Part shown: positions 33,273 through 43,454 of the stretch, one piece after another
Layout: each line of letters starts with the position of its first letter
Position numbering within the stretch: position 1 is the stretch's first letter
NCBI GenBank assembly: GCA_947561585.1
Contig: CANNZV010002477.1
Coordinates: 1 to 64,000 of the forward strand
Direction of reading: 5' to 3'
DNA from: Caprella mutica
Taxonomy: Eukaryota > Arthropoda > Malacostraca > Amphipoda > Caprellidae
Length of the DNA stretch: 64,000 nt
Notes under the pieces: generated by a model
What the model was told of the DNA's origin: nothing
The model's input: the letters and a program-made list of their open reading frames with translations, nothing else
The model's database searches: none
Program-made: the position numbers and the translations under genes

Positions 33273-35336
33273 TTGCACATCTTCAGTGACGCTTCTATGG
33301 AGGGTACTGGTTACGTGGCCTACCTAAGGTTCACAAATGAAAATCAGCACCATCATGCTTCCTTTGTTGTTGGTAACTCTAAAATAACTCCAAAGCAACC
33401 AACAACAATTCCAAGATTAGAATTATGCGCCGCATTAGACGCATCACATGCTGGTTTTTCTATTGCTCAAAAATTAGGAATTGATGAAGATTCTGTGTTC
33501 CTCTACTCAGACAGTAACATTGTACTGGGTTATCTGAATAACAAGGATAAAAGATTTCCAAAGTACGTGTCTCGTAGAGTAAGAATGATACTTAATTCAT
33601 TTCCTGCTACTCGATGGAACTACGTATCAACTGCAGACAACCCGGCTGACATCGCATCACGACCTCAGTCCGTCGAATCTTTACTGAACTCCAGTTGGTT
33701 GACGGGCCCTGCATTTCTTTGGATGGGACGTCCTTCTGGTGACTGCTCCGAACCAAATGAACTGCCTGAAACACTACGAAGTGCCATTGTTTTGAAAAGC
33801 ACGACTAATCAATGCATCTTGTCCCAACTAGTCCAAAGACTCAGTTCCTTCTCCAGAATGATAAACGTAGTTCACTCTTTACTCCGTTTCACCAGAAATT
33901 CAGTGGACTCCGTGCAACAACGAATTGGATTCCAACTGGCAACTCGTCCTTCTCCCACACGTGAAGAGGCTACGATGTGCATCATAAGGGATGTCCAACG
34001 AGAGTGCTTCCCTGAGATTTTCAAGGGTTCATCTGCTATTTTAAAATATGAAGAACTAGCCCCTTTTGTCGATGATGGCGTAGTACGTGTCGGAGGTCGC
34101 TTATTCTTCTCTGATATTCAGTACTCAAACAAGTTCCCTCTCCTTCTCCCTAGTAATCACCCTTTCACAACTTCGTTGATTCGCTACTTTCACAAATCTG
34201 TTAAACACCAAGGCCGAGTTATTACATTGAGTTCGATACGCGAAGCAGGTTATTTCATCCTTCATGCTTCATCCACTCTTCGAAAGGTGATCAACGATTG
34301 CGTCACGTGTCGAAAGCTTCGTCACTCGTTATCACATCAACTAATGAGTAACTTGCCTCGTGATCGACTCACAAGTGCTCCTCCATTCACTTCAACCGGT
34401 ATGAATGTATTTGGTCCCTACGAGGTTTCCGAAGGAAACAACACAAGGCGATCAAGTTCAACAAAGAAATGTTGGGCTGTCATGTTTACTTGCTTAGCAT
34501 CACGGTCCACTCATATTGAGCCTCTGCCCTCATTAGATAACCCAAGCATGAAGAACGCGCTTCGACGTTTTTTGTGCGTTCGTGGAACCTGCAAGAAATT
34601 ACGCAGCGATCGCGGCACTAATTTTATTGGTGTAAAGAATCAACAAGCTTCATTTTCCCCCGAGGAAATCGCTCAAACTCTCCAGAGCTACAACTGCGAC
34701 TGAGAACTGACGCCACCCAGAGCGAGTCACTTCGGCGGAGTCTGGGAAAGACAGATTCAGACTGCTAAACGAATTCTGACCACCTGCCTACACCAATTAG
34801 GAACCAGACTTCTCTCCAGGGATGATTTGTGCACTTATTTTCAGGAGTGTGCTTGCATAATGAACAATACACCATTGTGGGAATACTCAGCTAGTCCAAA
34901 TGATCCCAGACCACTCACTCCTAACATGCTGCTCACTCTTAAAGAGAACGCTCCCGATTCTCCAGACTCGTACACTGATCGAGATCTGCTCGCATATGGG
35001 TCAAAGAGATGGCGCAGAGTCCAATATCTAAGTGAGCAATTTTGGACATGCTGGCGCACGGATTACATACAGACTCTTCAGTCCCGAAGAAAGTGGACGT
35101 CGACGACTCGATCATTCAGAATCGGCGATGTGGTTCTTCTGAAAGAAATTAACGTGAAGAGGCACCAGTGGCCCATCGGCAAAATAGTTTCCGTCAAAGT
35201 TAGTCATGATGGTCTTATTAGGTCCGTATCTCTTGTTACCTCTTCCCGAAACTCCGATGCTGTTCGCGAACTTTCTCGCCCTATCACTGAACTTGCTCTC
35301 CTTGTCCCTGTAGATTATGATTGTTCGGAATCCTAG
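33273..35336 (+). pseudogene. BEL/Pao pol, second part: RNase H and integrase, one internal stop
   Basis: RNase H opens with HIFSDASMEGTGYVA and includes the Glu in PRLELCAALDA and DSNIVLGYLNN. The integrase zinc region has the His pair near HQGRVITL and CVTCRKLR at ~34302-34325. The core has FGPYEV, the Asp in LRSDRGTNFIG (~34604-34635) and the Glu in GGVWE just after the stop. TGA at 34701-34703 breaks the frame in the core; the rest, including the C-terminal region with GDVVLLKE, runs to the stop at 35334-35336. The short distance from the stop to the LTR (16 bp) is normal for BEL/Pao. Confidence 0.92.
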
Positions 35337-35352
35337 AGATCCGAGTGGGGAG
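35337..35352 (+). promoter_or_regulatory. Polypurine tract
   Basis: GAGTGGGGAG lies directly before the 3' LTR start TGTTCC, the position and composition of a plus-strand primer. Confidence 0.75.
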
Positions 35353-35875
35353 TGTTCCGATAATATATTTCTCTTTTATTTTTCTTTCCTCGTTGTATTA
35401 CTTTTATTCTAATTCACACTTGAACCAAGACTGTAGTGCAAACATTAATATAACGTCATACAACCACCACATTCCTTCCCCTCTCACTTGTCACACGGCA
35501 CTCGTCACGGGAGGTTATCGCTCCGCCTCTCCTTAAACTAAAACGTAAGTTAACAAGCCAAATATTATAAACCCCAACCATATTTATTATTTCATTAATG
35601 TTTAAAAGATGATATTACGTTCATATGTCATTATCCTACAATACTTCGTTTTTAGGCATTATTGCTGTGTTTCATAATAAGAAGTCATTATTTATAACAT
35701 ATCTCTGTTGTGTTGCATTTTGTTATATAGATGATGTATTTTTTATTATGTATTTTATTTTATAGAAATGTAAGATATATTTTTTATTTTAGTTTACTGA
35801 TCCATGTTGTCACTAAGAAGTACATATGAGCACATAAGAAGCGTGTTTTTCCCTTTCCTTACGGCTAACGTAGTA
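35353..35875 (+). repeat. BEL/Pao 3' LTR
   Basis: 523 bp, matches the 5' LTR with about 12 substitutions and no length change. Followed by the ACACT target duplication. Confidence 0.95.
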
Positions 35876-36405
35876 ACACTAGTAGATAACTAGGTAGGCA
35901 TTGACAAACAGTTGTAGGTAACTAGGTAGGTATTGATGAATACTAGTAGGTAACAAGGACCTAGATTGGTATTTATATACAGTTGTAGGCCACTAGGTAG
36001 GCAAGGTTAAACACAAGAAGGTAACTAATTAGGTATTGATAAGCAGATGTAGGCAACTAGGTAGGCATTGATAAACACCAGTAGGTAACTAGGTAGGTAT
36101 TGACAAACAGTAATGTAGGTAACTAAGTAGGTACTGATAAATACTACGTAATAGGTAAGTAGTGATAACCACCAGTAGGTACAGATTAGTGGTTATCACT
36201 TGTAGGTTACTAGGTAGTTATAAATAAACTCTAGTAAGTAACTAGATAGGTATAAGATAGTGATACCACCAGAAGGTAACTATAGGTAATATTAATTAAC
36301 AGTTATAGGTAATTAGGTAGTTAATAACATTAATTAACATTATCAATACAAATATTAATAAATAACTTTATACACATTCTTATCATTTACATTAAAAAAT
36401 AAAAT
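35876..36405. repeat. AT-rich TAGGTAGG block 10, right part, and end of the compound array
   Basis: Continues block 10 from ACACTAGTAGATAAC. The stretch ACTGATAAATACTACGTAATAGG near 36131-36155 is the uninterrupted form of the site at which CpG-rich blocks begin elsewhere. The end, through TTATCATTTACATT, matches 11230-11305. Confidence 0.87.
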
Positions 36406-36511
36406 ATACCAAAATGTAGAATATTAAATTATATTTATTTAAAATAATTTTAAGAAGCACGCAAGTTATCAAGTTGCATAAAGATCATTTCAATGCTACT
36501 TCTACCATATC

Positions 36512-36680
36512 CAGGATGGCTGAGTGGTAGCGACGCAGGCTTCAATAGTACATCACACTAGAGTCCTGAGTTCGATTCCCGAGATGACCACTACAATTCT
36601 TTCTCCATTTCTTCCCATTTAATTTGTATATAACAATATGTAATATTTAAATAATTGATATACAGCCAAATGTACATATA
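36512..36680 (+). repeat. tRNA-derived SINE, copy 1
   Basis: Pol III box A TGGCTGAGTGG at ~36517 and box B GTTCGATTCC at ~36572 are at tRNA-like spacing. The acceptor stem does not pair well, so it is not a functional tRNA. The tail CATTTCTTCCCATTTAAT followed by TATATAACAATATGTAA is shared with 41188-41345. Confidence 0.75.
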
Positions 36681-36750
36681 TGCAATATGGTAAGAAATTG
36701 CAATAATGATTAGTATGATCTTTTTTATTTCTTATACATATTTATATACC

Positions 36751-37422
36751 CCAATTAACCGAAGTAGTTTGAGCCAAAAGAGAGATATGTCCCCCTTGCA
36801 GAGGGGGACATCCACACTCTGTCCCACGTCTTGCAGAGGGGGAAATCCGCACTCTGTCCCACGTCTTGCAGAGGGGGACATCCGCACTCTGTCCCACGTC
36901 TTGCAGACGAGGACATGCGCACTCTGTCCCACGTCTTGAAGAGGGGGACATCCGCACTCTGTCCCACGTCTTGCAGAGGGGGACATCCACACTCTGTCCC
37001 ACGTCTTGCAGAGGGGGATATTCCCACTCTGTCCCACGTCTTGAATACTCACTCTGTCCCACGTGGGTCCCACGTCTTATTTCCCTCTTCCCTCTATAGC
37101 GAGGGACATCCGCATTCTGTCCCACGTGGGTCCCACGTCTTGAATCCCTCTATAGCGAGGGACATCCACACTCTGTCTCACGTGGGTCCCACGTCTTGAA
37201 AACGGAGTGGGGTGAGACGTGGGACAGGTGGATGTCCCCCTCTGTCAAAGAAGGACAAGACGTGGGATCAGACGTCTTGCAGAGGGGGACCCCTGTGCAA
37301 ATGAAGAGGGTTAGACGTTTGATGTCTCCCGCCCCACGTCTTGTCCCACGTCTTAAATCCCTCTATAGCGAGGGGTATCAGACGTCTTAAGACGTGGGAC
37401 AAACAGCTTTTGGTTAGCTGGG
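36751..37422. mobile_element. Fold-back-like element related to the CpG-rich blocks
   Basis: Left end CCCCAATTAACCGAAG and right end CTTTTGGTTAGCTGGG form imperfect inverted repeats, each next to TA. The body is rich in GTCCCACGTCTT and carries GACGTC palindromes. The right end, read in reverse, is the CCCAGCTAACC that opens every CpG-rich block in the array. It has no ORF that is not a product of the 35-bp repeat. Confidence 0.75.
36800..37052. repeat. 35-bp minisatellite, about seven copies
   Basis: GTCCCACGTCTTGCAGAGGG recurs at 36821, 36856, 36891, 36926, 36961, 36996 and 37031. Confidence 0.93.
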
Positions 37423-37425
37423 TAT

Positions 37426-37697
37426 CTTAGCTATCATGTGGGTTTCATGTTTCAAATTATCTTACAGATTAAGTGAGAGATATCGATCTCTTCTCTTGCA
37501 GGAATCTCCTCTAGACTTTTCACTGTAATTTGGCACTTCAGCCAGTATTTCTTCCACCAACATTGCTAATTATAATTTCTAGTTAATTAATGGTAACAAT
37601 AATTTAATCAATCCTAGCTAATGTAATCATTATCCAATAATCTTTTAAGCTGTTTCCATATAAATCGTTCACCTATTACAATTCAGATTTTAAATCC
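37426..37697. other. AT-rich stretch, nothing recognised
   Basis: No ORF, repeat or RNA gene seen. Confidence 0.5.
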
Positions 37698-38059
37698 TTC
37701 CCAGCAAACATAGTCGTGTCAACTACATATATTTCTAAACGATACCACGTGCTGATCTACACTTTCGATGTAGAAAAAAGAAACAAATCGATCCCTCTAC
37801 ATCGTTCAGATACATTTTTAGATTAGCGATGCAACACTCAAATAAATAAAAAAAGAGATATAAACGAAAGCGTTTTAGTAATGGTAAAGGCACCAAATGC
37901 GATATAAAAACATATCTAAATTGAAGATATTTGGAAACTGTTTCGATGGATTGTTGATACCATTATACTGTATCAATCAATACTCTTTCTAAATGACGAA
38001 TAGAAATGAAAGCATTTTGGTAACGAAATAGACAGCTGAATCGATGTCAAATATACAGG

Positions 38060-38440
38060 CATCCCCCGCTTTAGTTACCAACTCACGACTCAGTTTAGTT
38101 ACCAAACGGTAACTAAAGCGAATATAATTATAATTGTCCCTCCTTGATTATATGTCTCATTTTCTATCAGTTATAGAAAGAAAATTTGTTTTAGAGTTAA
38201 AGAACCATATAAGCCTATAATCAAACAATGATTCAGTAATTGTGACTGTGATGAAAGTTTAAATTAGTGAAATGAAAGGTTTTAATATCCAAACATAGCT
38301 TAACTCTCACTCACTATAGGTAACTAATTAATATAGATACTTAGACTTCTATAATTTTTGTGTTACATTGAACAAACAGCAATATTTTTTGGAAGAAGGG
38401 TACTAAGTTTCAAGTTATTGTTACGTTCTAGCGCAGGCCT
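38060..38440 (-). repeat. Dispersed repeat X, copy 1 (inverted relative to copies 2 and 3)
   Basis: Reverse complement of sequence at 41860-42072 and 43740-43860, with ACATTGAACAAACAG as a clear marker. One end has the perfect hairpin CGCTTTAGTTACC (38067-38079) with its complement at 38108-38120. Confidence 0.7.
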
Positions 38441-38724
38441 TTAATAAAAGCGGTACCTAATTATTTTGAGATATATCTCGAAATGATTACCGTTCGTAGA
38501 CATAGAAAATGGAGACAAGTTTTTCGTGATTAATTCACGGCAACTAAAAATTATCAATCTTATAATCCAGAAGAAGTTATTAGAAGTAATTGATTCAGAA
38601 ATTCAAAATGTCCAATCTTATACCCAACGAACATATGAATGTCGATTCGATGCCGTTTGCTGTCGAATTCGTAGCGCTAACGGTGGGTATCGACTTAGCA
38701 ACCATTTCGATTCATAGTAGATAT

Positions 38725-38896
38725 CGGAATGTCTGTTTCTAAATGATATCTTAATTTACACTTCGGATAGAAACACGAAAACCGATACATGGTTTTAACA
38801 GCATCATCCTAACGTCGGCATGTCTGTTTCCAAACGATATCTGAATTTATACTTAGACCAGAAGTACGAAAACAGATACGTAGTTTTAAAAGAATT
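38725..38896. repeat. ~90-bp direct duplication
   Basis: ATGTCTGTTTCYAAAYGATATC, about 40 AT-rich bases, then CGAAAAC and GATACRTRGTTTTAA occur twice, at 38725-38805 and 38816-38896. Confidence 0.75.
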
Positions 38897-39228
38897 GTTT
38901 CGAATTTGGAAATTCATTCTCGTATCTCCCTTTTTATAATATGTATAGAAATGTACGAATTATTTCTACTCAATTGGATTGTACCTTTCCATATAACATA
39001 CGTAGTGCTCCCTTTAAACGACAGTTGTAATGGTACGATGGGACATTGGCACACTAGTGCGATTGTACACTGGATCAACGTAAGGTAAGCGAAACTGGAA
39101 CATCGTTTGTTGAACAGTGTTCCTCAAGTACCGTGAAAATGAAATGGGTAACCAATCAAGTGATTTTTCTATGATCAGTGCATTTATTGTCATGAACTAT
39201 TCTAAACTGCTTATTGTAAATAAGCACC

Positions 39229-40276
39229 GAGGGGTTCCTGAAGCTGTCTTTGGTGAATGGAAGAGAAGGGGTGGCGTGCCTTGGGTCCCAAACTGTTGTA
39301 ATTTGGATTACGTGTCGTCTATTTTAAGTTTATCATGTTTTTAACTCTCCATGCAGTTTTAGAGGATAGCGCTAGGGTTATGTTCTACAATTACGTACGA
39401 GGTCTTAGATTTTGTGTTAGGTAGGCTCGTAGGCTTCATTTACTATCACCTCTTCATTTCCCTCTTACATCCTTGAGTGCAGCCACCGGTGCTTGTGACC
39501 ATTTTTGTCACATTCCTCGGTAAGTGACAGCATTCACGGAGTAGCTTTTCAGCATCCATGAGCGTAGTAACTTTGTCCATGGAGCCACTTTCCTTTCTGA
39601 CTGCTTCTTAAGCCCGTATTACACTATGGCGCTCGCCATGGCGGTGTTGTCTCTCTCTACAGATATGGTGCTCACCATACTCAAAATTGCTATTACACTA
39701 GACGAGTCAATATGGCAGAGATCGTGCATTGAAATTTAGGGAAAATTGAAAAATTTAATATGAAATGAATCGTAGCATTAAAATTCGATGTCATCACGAA
39801 TATATATTTAGTTAATTATCTTTTTGATAGTTGTGTGAAACAATTCCATGCGTATATATTAAAAAGTTTAATTCCATTGATTGTATGGCAACACTGGACA
39901 CCACACAGATGCGTTCATTCTTTCTTTGTATCGTGCAGTAGTCGTACAAAGTCTTAAATAACTTTTAAAATGAAACAAAATACTTTTTCCACTACTTCAA
40001 ATCTCTTTAGCAGGTTTCAGTATCAATTTCATCACCTCTATAACGGTGGCGGTGTTCGTTCTATCGCGCAGTGAGCGATCACAATTCCATGGCGCTCGCC
40101 ATGGAGTTGTTTGCCATTAGAGAGAAAAGGGGTCGAGTTAGAGAGAAAAATACCAAAACTGTGGCGACCGCCATGTTGAGCGCCACAATGTAATATGGGC
40201 TTTACAGTCCCTTGTATTTCATTTCGTTTTGACGTCAGCGACATGGACTCTGGTTCCGAAACAGACGTTAAACCTT
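39229..40276 (+). repeat. Dispersed repeat R, copy 1, split by a MITE
   Basis: 39229-39610 and 40203-40276 together form a ~450-bp repeat also found at 48225, 57996, 59371 and 60860. Markers are GGCTTCATTTACTATCACC, CCACCGGTGCTTG, CACTTTCCTTTCTGACTGC and the end GACGTTAAACC. The split matches the MITE at 39611-40202 exactly. No Pol III boxes are evident. Confidence 0.85.
39611..40202. mobile_element. 592-bp MITE with TTA target duplication, copy 1
   Basis: Flanked by TTA at 39608-39610 and 40203-40205. The ends are ~34-bp inverted repeats beginning AGCCCRTATTACAYT. A second copy is at 46147-46737. The 3-bp TTA duplication is like PIF/Harbinger, but the end sequence is not diagnostic. Confidence 0.88.
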
Positions 40277-40339
40277 TACTTAACGTAAATAATCAAAAGT
40301 TGATGGGCTATTTAACATGTTCCATTTTAGAGTAGATTC

Positions 40340-41050
40340 AGTGTTATCGGACGGTTCCACATTTTCGGATACATTAGAAATAAATATAATAATTATCATT
40401 ATTTAATTCTTATTTAAATTGGTATCCATGATACCACTACGTAAAATACGAGTTTAGAAATAGAAATCATCACATAAATAATTTATCTACGTAAAATGCG
40501 GAACCCCATATCCGATAACTTGAGCTTTCACCTAGTGCCAAAAGCTGCAAATGAGACGATTGAAATTCAGTGATTCACAATATAGATAATTAAACTTAAA
40601 GTGGTAATTGGACTCAATAAATCTATATATAATAATCGAATTATTTAACTTTTATTTCAATTGGTATCATACCTTCATCTATTATGTTACTGATTAAATA
40701 ATTTTTATATTTTCCTTTATCACGTGTTCGAAAATATAGACCCTAATAATAACTTGGAATATAAACCCTACTGCTAAAAATATTTCACAGAGCACAAATT
40801 CTTGTTTGTTCAATGTAACACAATTATATAATTCCAAATATCAAACTAATTACTCAATTATTATGACCTATATTTACTGAGTGAGAGTAAATCTATGGTC
40901 AAATTTTAATTAATGCATTCATTACTTTGAACTTTTATCACAGAGCTTTCATTTTTATTCTAAGTAGTGGCCTCAAAACATTTTCTTTAATTTGAACTCA
41001 TAGAGAACAATTTTTTTAAGGAGTTACAATTATATAAAAATTTGATTTAC
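40340..41050. repeat. Dispersed repeat X, copy 2
   Basis: Starts GTGTTATCGGACGGTTCC, as does copy 3 at 41697. An inverted partner (GCGGAACCCC to ATCCGATAAC) lies at 40497-40522, so a small palindromic element occupies 40340-40522. The remainder tracks copy 3. Confidence 0.6.
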
Positions 41051-41187
41051 TATTTGTAATAAGAATAAGTTGTGATTTAATCATTTAGGTTATACAAGCG
41101 GTGCTTGCCTGTATTGTTCTATTCACTTTAAAATATCTTTAAGTATCTCCGGGTCATTTAAAACCAAAATGTTTTTTAGTTAAATTC

Positions 41188-41345
41188 ATCCACGGTGGCA
41201 AAGTGGCAGAGCTGCTGGCACGAGGACGTAAGGACCCACGATCGAAACCTGGAAACTTCACTTCATTTCTTCCCATTTCATTTATATATAACATAATGTA
41301 ACATTAATCAAATTGACATGCATCTAAACGTACAGTACGTTATAT
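41188..41345 (+). repeat. tRNA-derived SINE, copy 2
   Basis: Box A TGGCAAAGTGG at ~41197 is a perfect match to the consensus; box B is ATCGAAACC at ~41242. The tail CATTTCTTCCCATTTCAT and following ~60 bp match copy 1. The tRNA heads of the two copies differ more than their tails. Confidence 0.75.
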
Positions 41346-42379
41346 CAATGAAAGTAAGAGTTTTCAGTTTTAATTTATTTATTTATTGGATGCAAGTGGA
41401 TATCGTTTCGAAGCATATTAGATATATAATTAGGCGTCTGTTCGTTGGAGAATCCCTATGTATGTTGTATGTCGTAATTTATCTTTCTATTCAACGCTGT
41501 TATAACGATATCGCTTTGATGCCAAATATACTTGATATGATGCGGTTTAGCGGTGCAAACGGATATCGGATTGATGTCTACTTGATGTCACCATGTCTAA
41601 TTTGTTACTGGAATTCGATGTCGGAAGAGAAGTTATACAGAGTCGCTTAGACATCGAATAGATACATTCATGTTTGCTGGGTAGTAAGTTCAGTGTTATC
41701 GCACGGTTCCATATTTTCGAACACATAAAATTCTGTATATAATAATCATTATTTAACTTGTATGTTCAATTGGTATCCATGATACCAATTAGAATAGAAG
41801 TTAAATAATAATTATAATATTTTCTTTTCTGACGTGTCTGAAATTGTAGAACCAACCAATAACTTGGAACTTAGTACCCTACTACCAAAAATATTTCATA
41901 GACCATATAATGTCTGTTTGTTCAATGTAACACGTACAGTAATTATAGAAATCAAAGTATCTATTTATTACTAACCTATACTGAGTGAGAGTTATCTATG
42001 GATGGATTTTAAAACCTTTCATAAATTCACAACTTTAAGCTTTCATCACAGTCACAAACACTAAAACACTGTTTAAAGGTCCCCCTCCAAGCAAATATTT
42101 TTATTGTCTTATTCAACGAGGCTAATGTTTCTTATCATTTTGCTGCAAACTGCATCGAATTTGAAAGCATATTTTTAATTCTATGTATATGCTTTTAAAG
42201 ATTTTTATAATCAAAACTCGACAAAACCTATTTTACTTCCGACTTACTAATTTAAGAAATTTTCAGCCTGAAGAAAAAGAATGAACACCATTTGTTTTGA
42301 TTGTCAACTAGGTATTAGGTTTAGTAATTTATTTATTCCATCTAAAATTCCCTTACATTTGAAGTAGGTGTACAGGATT

Positions 42380-42887
42380 GGGTACGGTCAAGAGCCCCCC
42401 GGTCAAGAGCCCCCCGGTCATGAGCCCACCCGGTCACGAGCCCCCCTAGGTCATAAGCCCTCCCGGTCACGAGCCCCCCCTCCATGTTTGTTTAATCCTT
42501 ATTTACCTAGTTAAACAAATGAAGAACTACTTAGATAGAAATAACTGAGAGTTGCTAATGTAGTTTGTTGTATCCGCTAGATTGTTGTACTGCACACTTC
42601 ATGATTTTTTAATGACCTGGCAGGGGGGTTCGGGGGGTCTTATATATATAGTAATATATGTCTTATTACTGATAAGACATATATTTTATGTCTTATCAGT
42701 AATGAACTACAAAAGTGTCAATAAGGATTAAATAATATAGGTAAATAAGGATTTAAAAACAGGGGGGCTCATGACCGGGGGGGGGCTCTTGACCGGGGGG
42801 CTTATGACCTAGGGGGGCTCATGACCGGGGGGGCTTATGACCGGGGGGGGGGCTTATGACCGGGGGGGCTTATGACCTACACCCGTT
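42380..42887. mobile_element. 508-bp fold-back element with iterated 15-bp ends
   Basis: The left arm (42384-42482) has about six units like GGTCAYGAGCCCCCC; the right arm (42764-42880) has the inverse, GGGGGGCTCATGACC. Inner arms TTTAATCCTTATTTACC (~42491) and GGTAAATAAGGATTTAAA (~42741) pair, and a TGTCTTAT/ATAAGACA hairpin sits near 42660-42705. CAGGATT is duplicated at 42373-42379 and 42888-42894. It is non-coding. Confidence 0.88.
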
Positions 42888-43115
42888 CAGGATTCACCTC
42901 CTTCTTACAGAAAAATACAAAATTAAAGCGTATACATATGAAATAGGTATAGGAAAATTAGGCCTAAATAAGCTTTCGCTTCAAAGGCAAAAGTTAAAAG
43001 AAAAATGTTTTATACTTTACATGAAACAACTACACCTTAATATACTTTTCAATCACAGATGTACAACAATTTGAAATAGTGCACCAATGAGAGCAACGCA
43101 AAAAAAAAAAAAAAA

Positions 43116-43454
43116 TTAAACTGCATAGGTATTTACAAGATGCACCTTAACCATCCTATTAAATGCTTTACAATTTAACTCCGATACACCCAATTCGCTA
43201 ATTTCATTCCAGAACTTAACAGCATTAAACAAAAAACACTCCTGTGATTTCGCTCTCCTGAAAAAAGGTACAATAAATTGGTTATTATGTCTGGTATTAT
43301 GGTCATGTGTGCTATTATGAGTTGTGAGCATAGGAAGCAGATATGAGTTTTCGTTCAGATTAACAACCTTGTTAATAAATTCAATTAATATTCGTGTAAA
43401 GATATAAAATTGAATGAACTTAAAATAGAAACGTTTATATACTTTAGGAAACAA
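43116..43454 (-). pseudogene. Fragment resembling the C-terminus of a LINE reverse transcriptase
   Basis: A 112-codon frame contains HDHNTRHNNQFIVPFFRRAK then FLFNAVKFWNEI. This order (NTR, basic segment, then an aromatic-rich W-N motif) is typical of the last ~80 residues of LINE ORF2 proteins. The first ~40 codons overlap the TTAA-element sequence and are not part of the domain, so the real fragment is about 43116-43370. There is no catalytic core, and an A17 run at 43099-43115 lies on the wrong strand to be its poly(A) tail. Confidence 0.55.

Larger units (their letters stand above)
27693..35875 (+). mobile_element. BEL/Pao LTR retrotransposon, full-length but defective
   Basis: Two 523-bp LTRs (27693-28215 and 35353-35875) begin TGTTCCGATAAT and end in GTARTA. 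ACACT is duplicated exactly at 27688-27692 and 35876-35880, and array sequence is continuous across it. About 12 differences separate the LTRs (~97.7% identity), so the insertion is fairly recent. Gag, protease, RT, RNase H and integrase follow in BEL/Pao order with no envelope-like gene. One long reading frame is broken by TAG at 30536, TAA at 31496, a one-base frameshift near 33251-33272 and TGA at 34701. A separate TTAA element sits in the leader. Confidence 0.95.
9977..36405. repeat. Compound two-component minisatellite array, interrupted by two retrotransposons
   Basis: Ten CpG-rich blocks (24-bp units around GTCCCACGCGGGATG) alternate with AT-rich blocks (degenerate ~32-bp units around AACTAGGTAGGTATTG). 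Each CpG block opens with CCCAGCTAACCATATC, then carries an 18-bp palindrome and, in most blocks, a 26-bp perfect palindrome, before the 24-bp units. Block pairs form higher-order units of roughly 0.75-1.2 kb. Removing the LINE at 14605-21955 and the BEL element at 27693-35875 restores continuous array sequence on both sides, so the array is older than both insertions. Frames open in all six phases because 24 is divisible by three. Confidence 0.92.
37698..41680. mobile_element. Possible nested element with CCCAGCAAACAT ends
   Basis: CCCAGCAAACATAG at ~37700 and CATGTTTGCTGGG ending at ~41680 are inverted. 37741-38040 is homologous to 44010-44290, the left part of a shorter relative ending in ACATGTTTGCTGG at ~44766. 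The large size comes from inserted repeats (38060-38440, 39229-40276, 40340-41050, 41188-41345). A single origin for both ends is an inference. 38526-38717 is open but shows no known motif. Confidence 0.45.

Noticed and set aside
36512..36590. Functional tRNA gene
   Set aside because: Boxes A and B fit, but the acceptor stem does not pair and the tail is shared with a second copy at 41188, so it is a SINE.
43099..43115. Poly(A) tail of the LINE-like fragment at 43116-43454
   Set aside because: The A-run is on the plus strand while the coding fragment reads on the minus strand.
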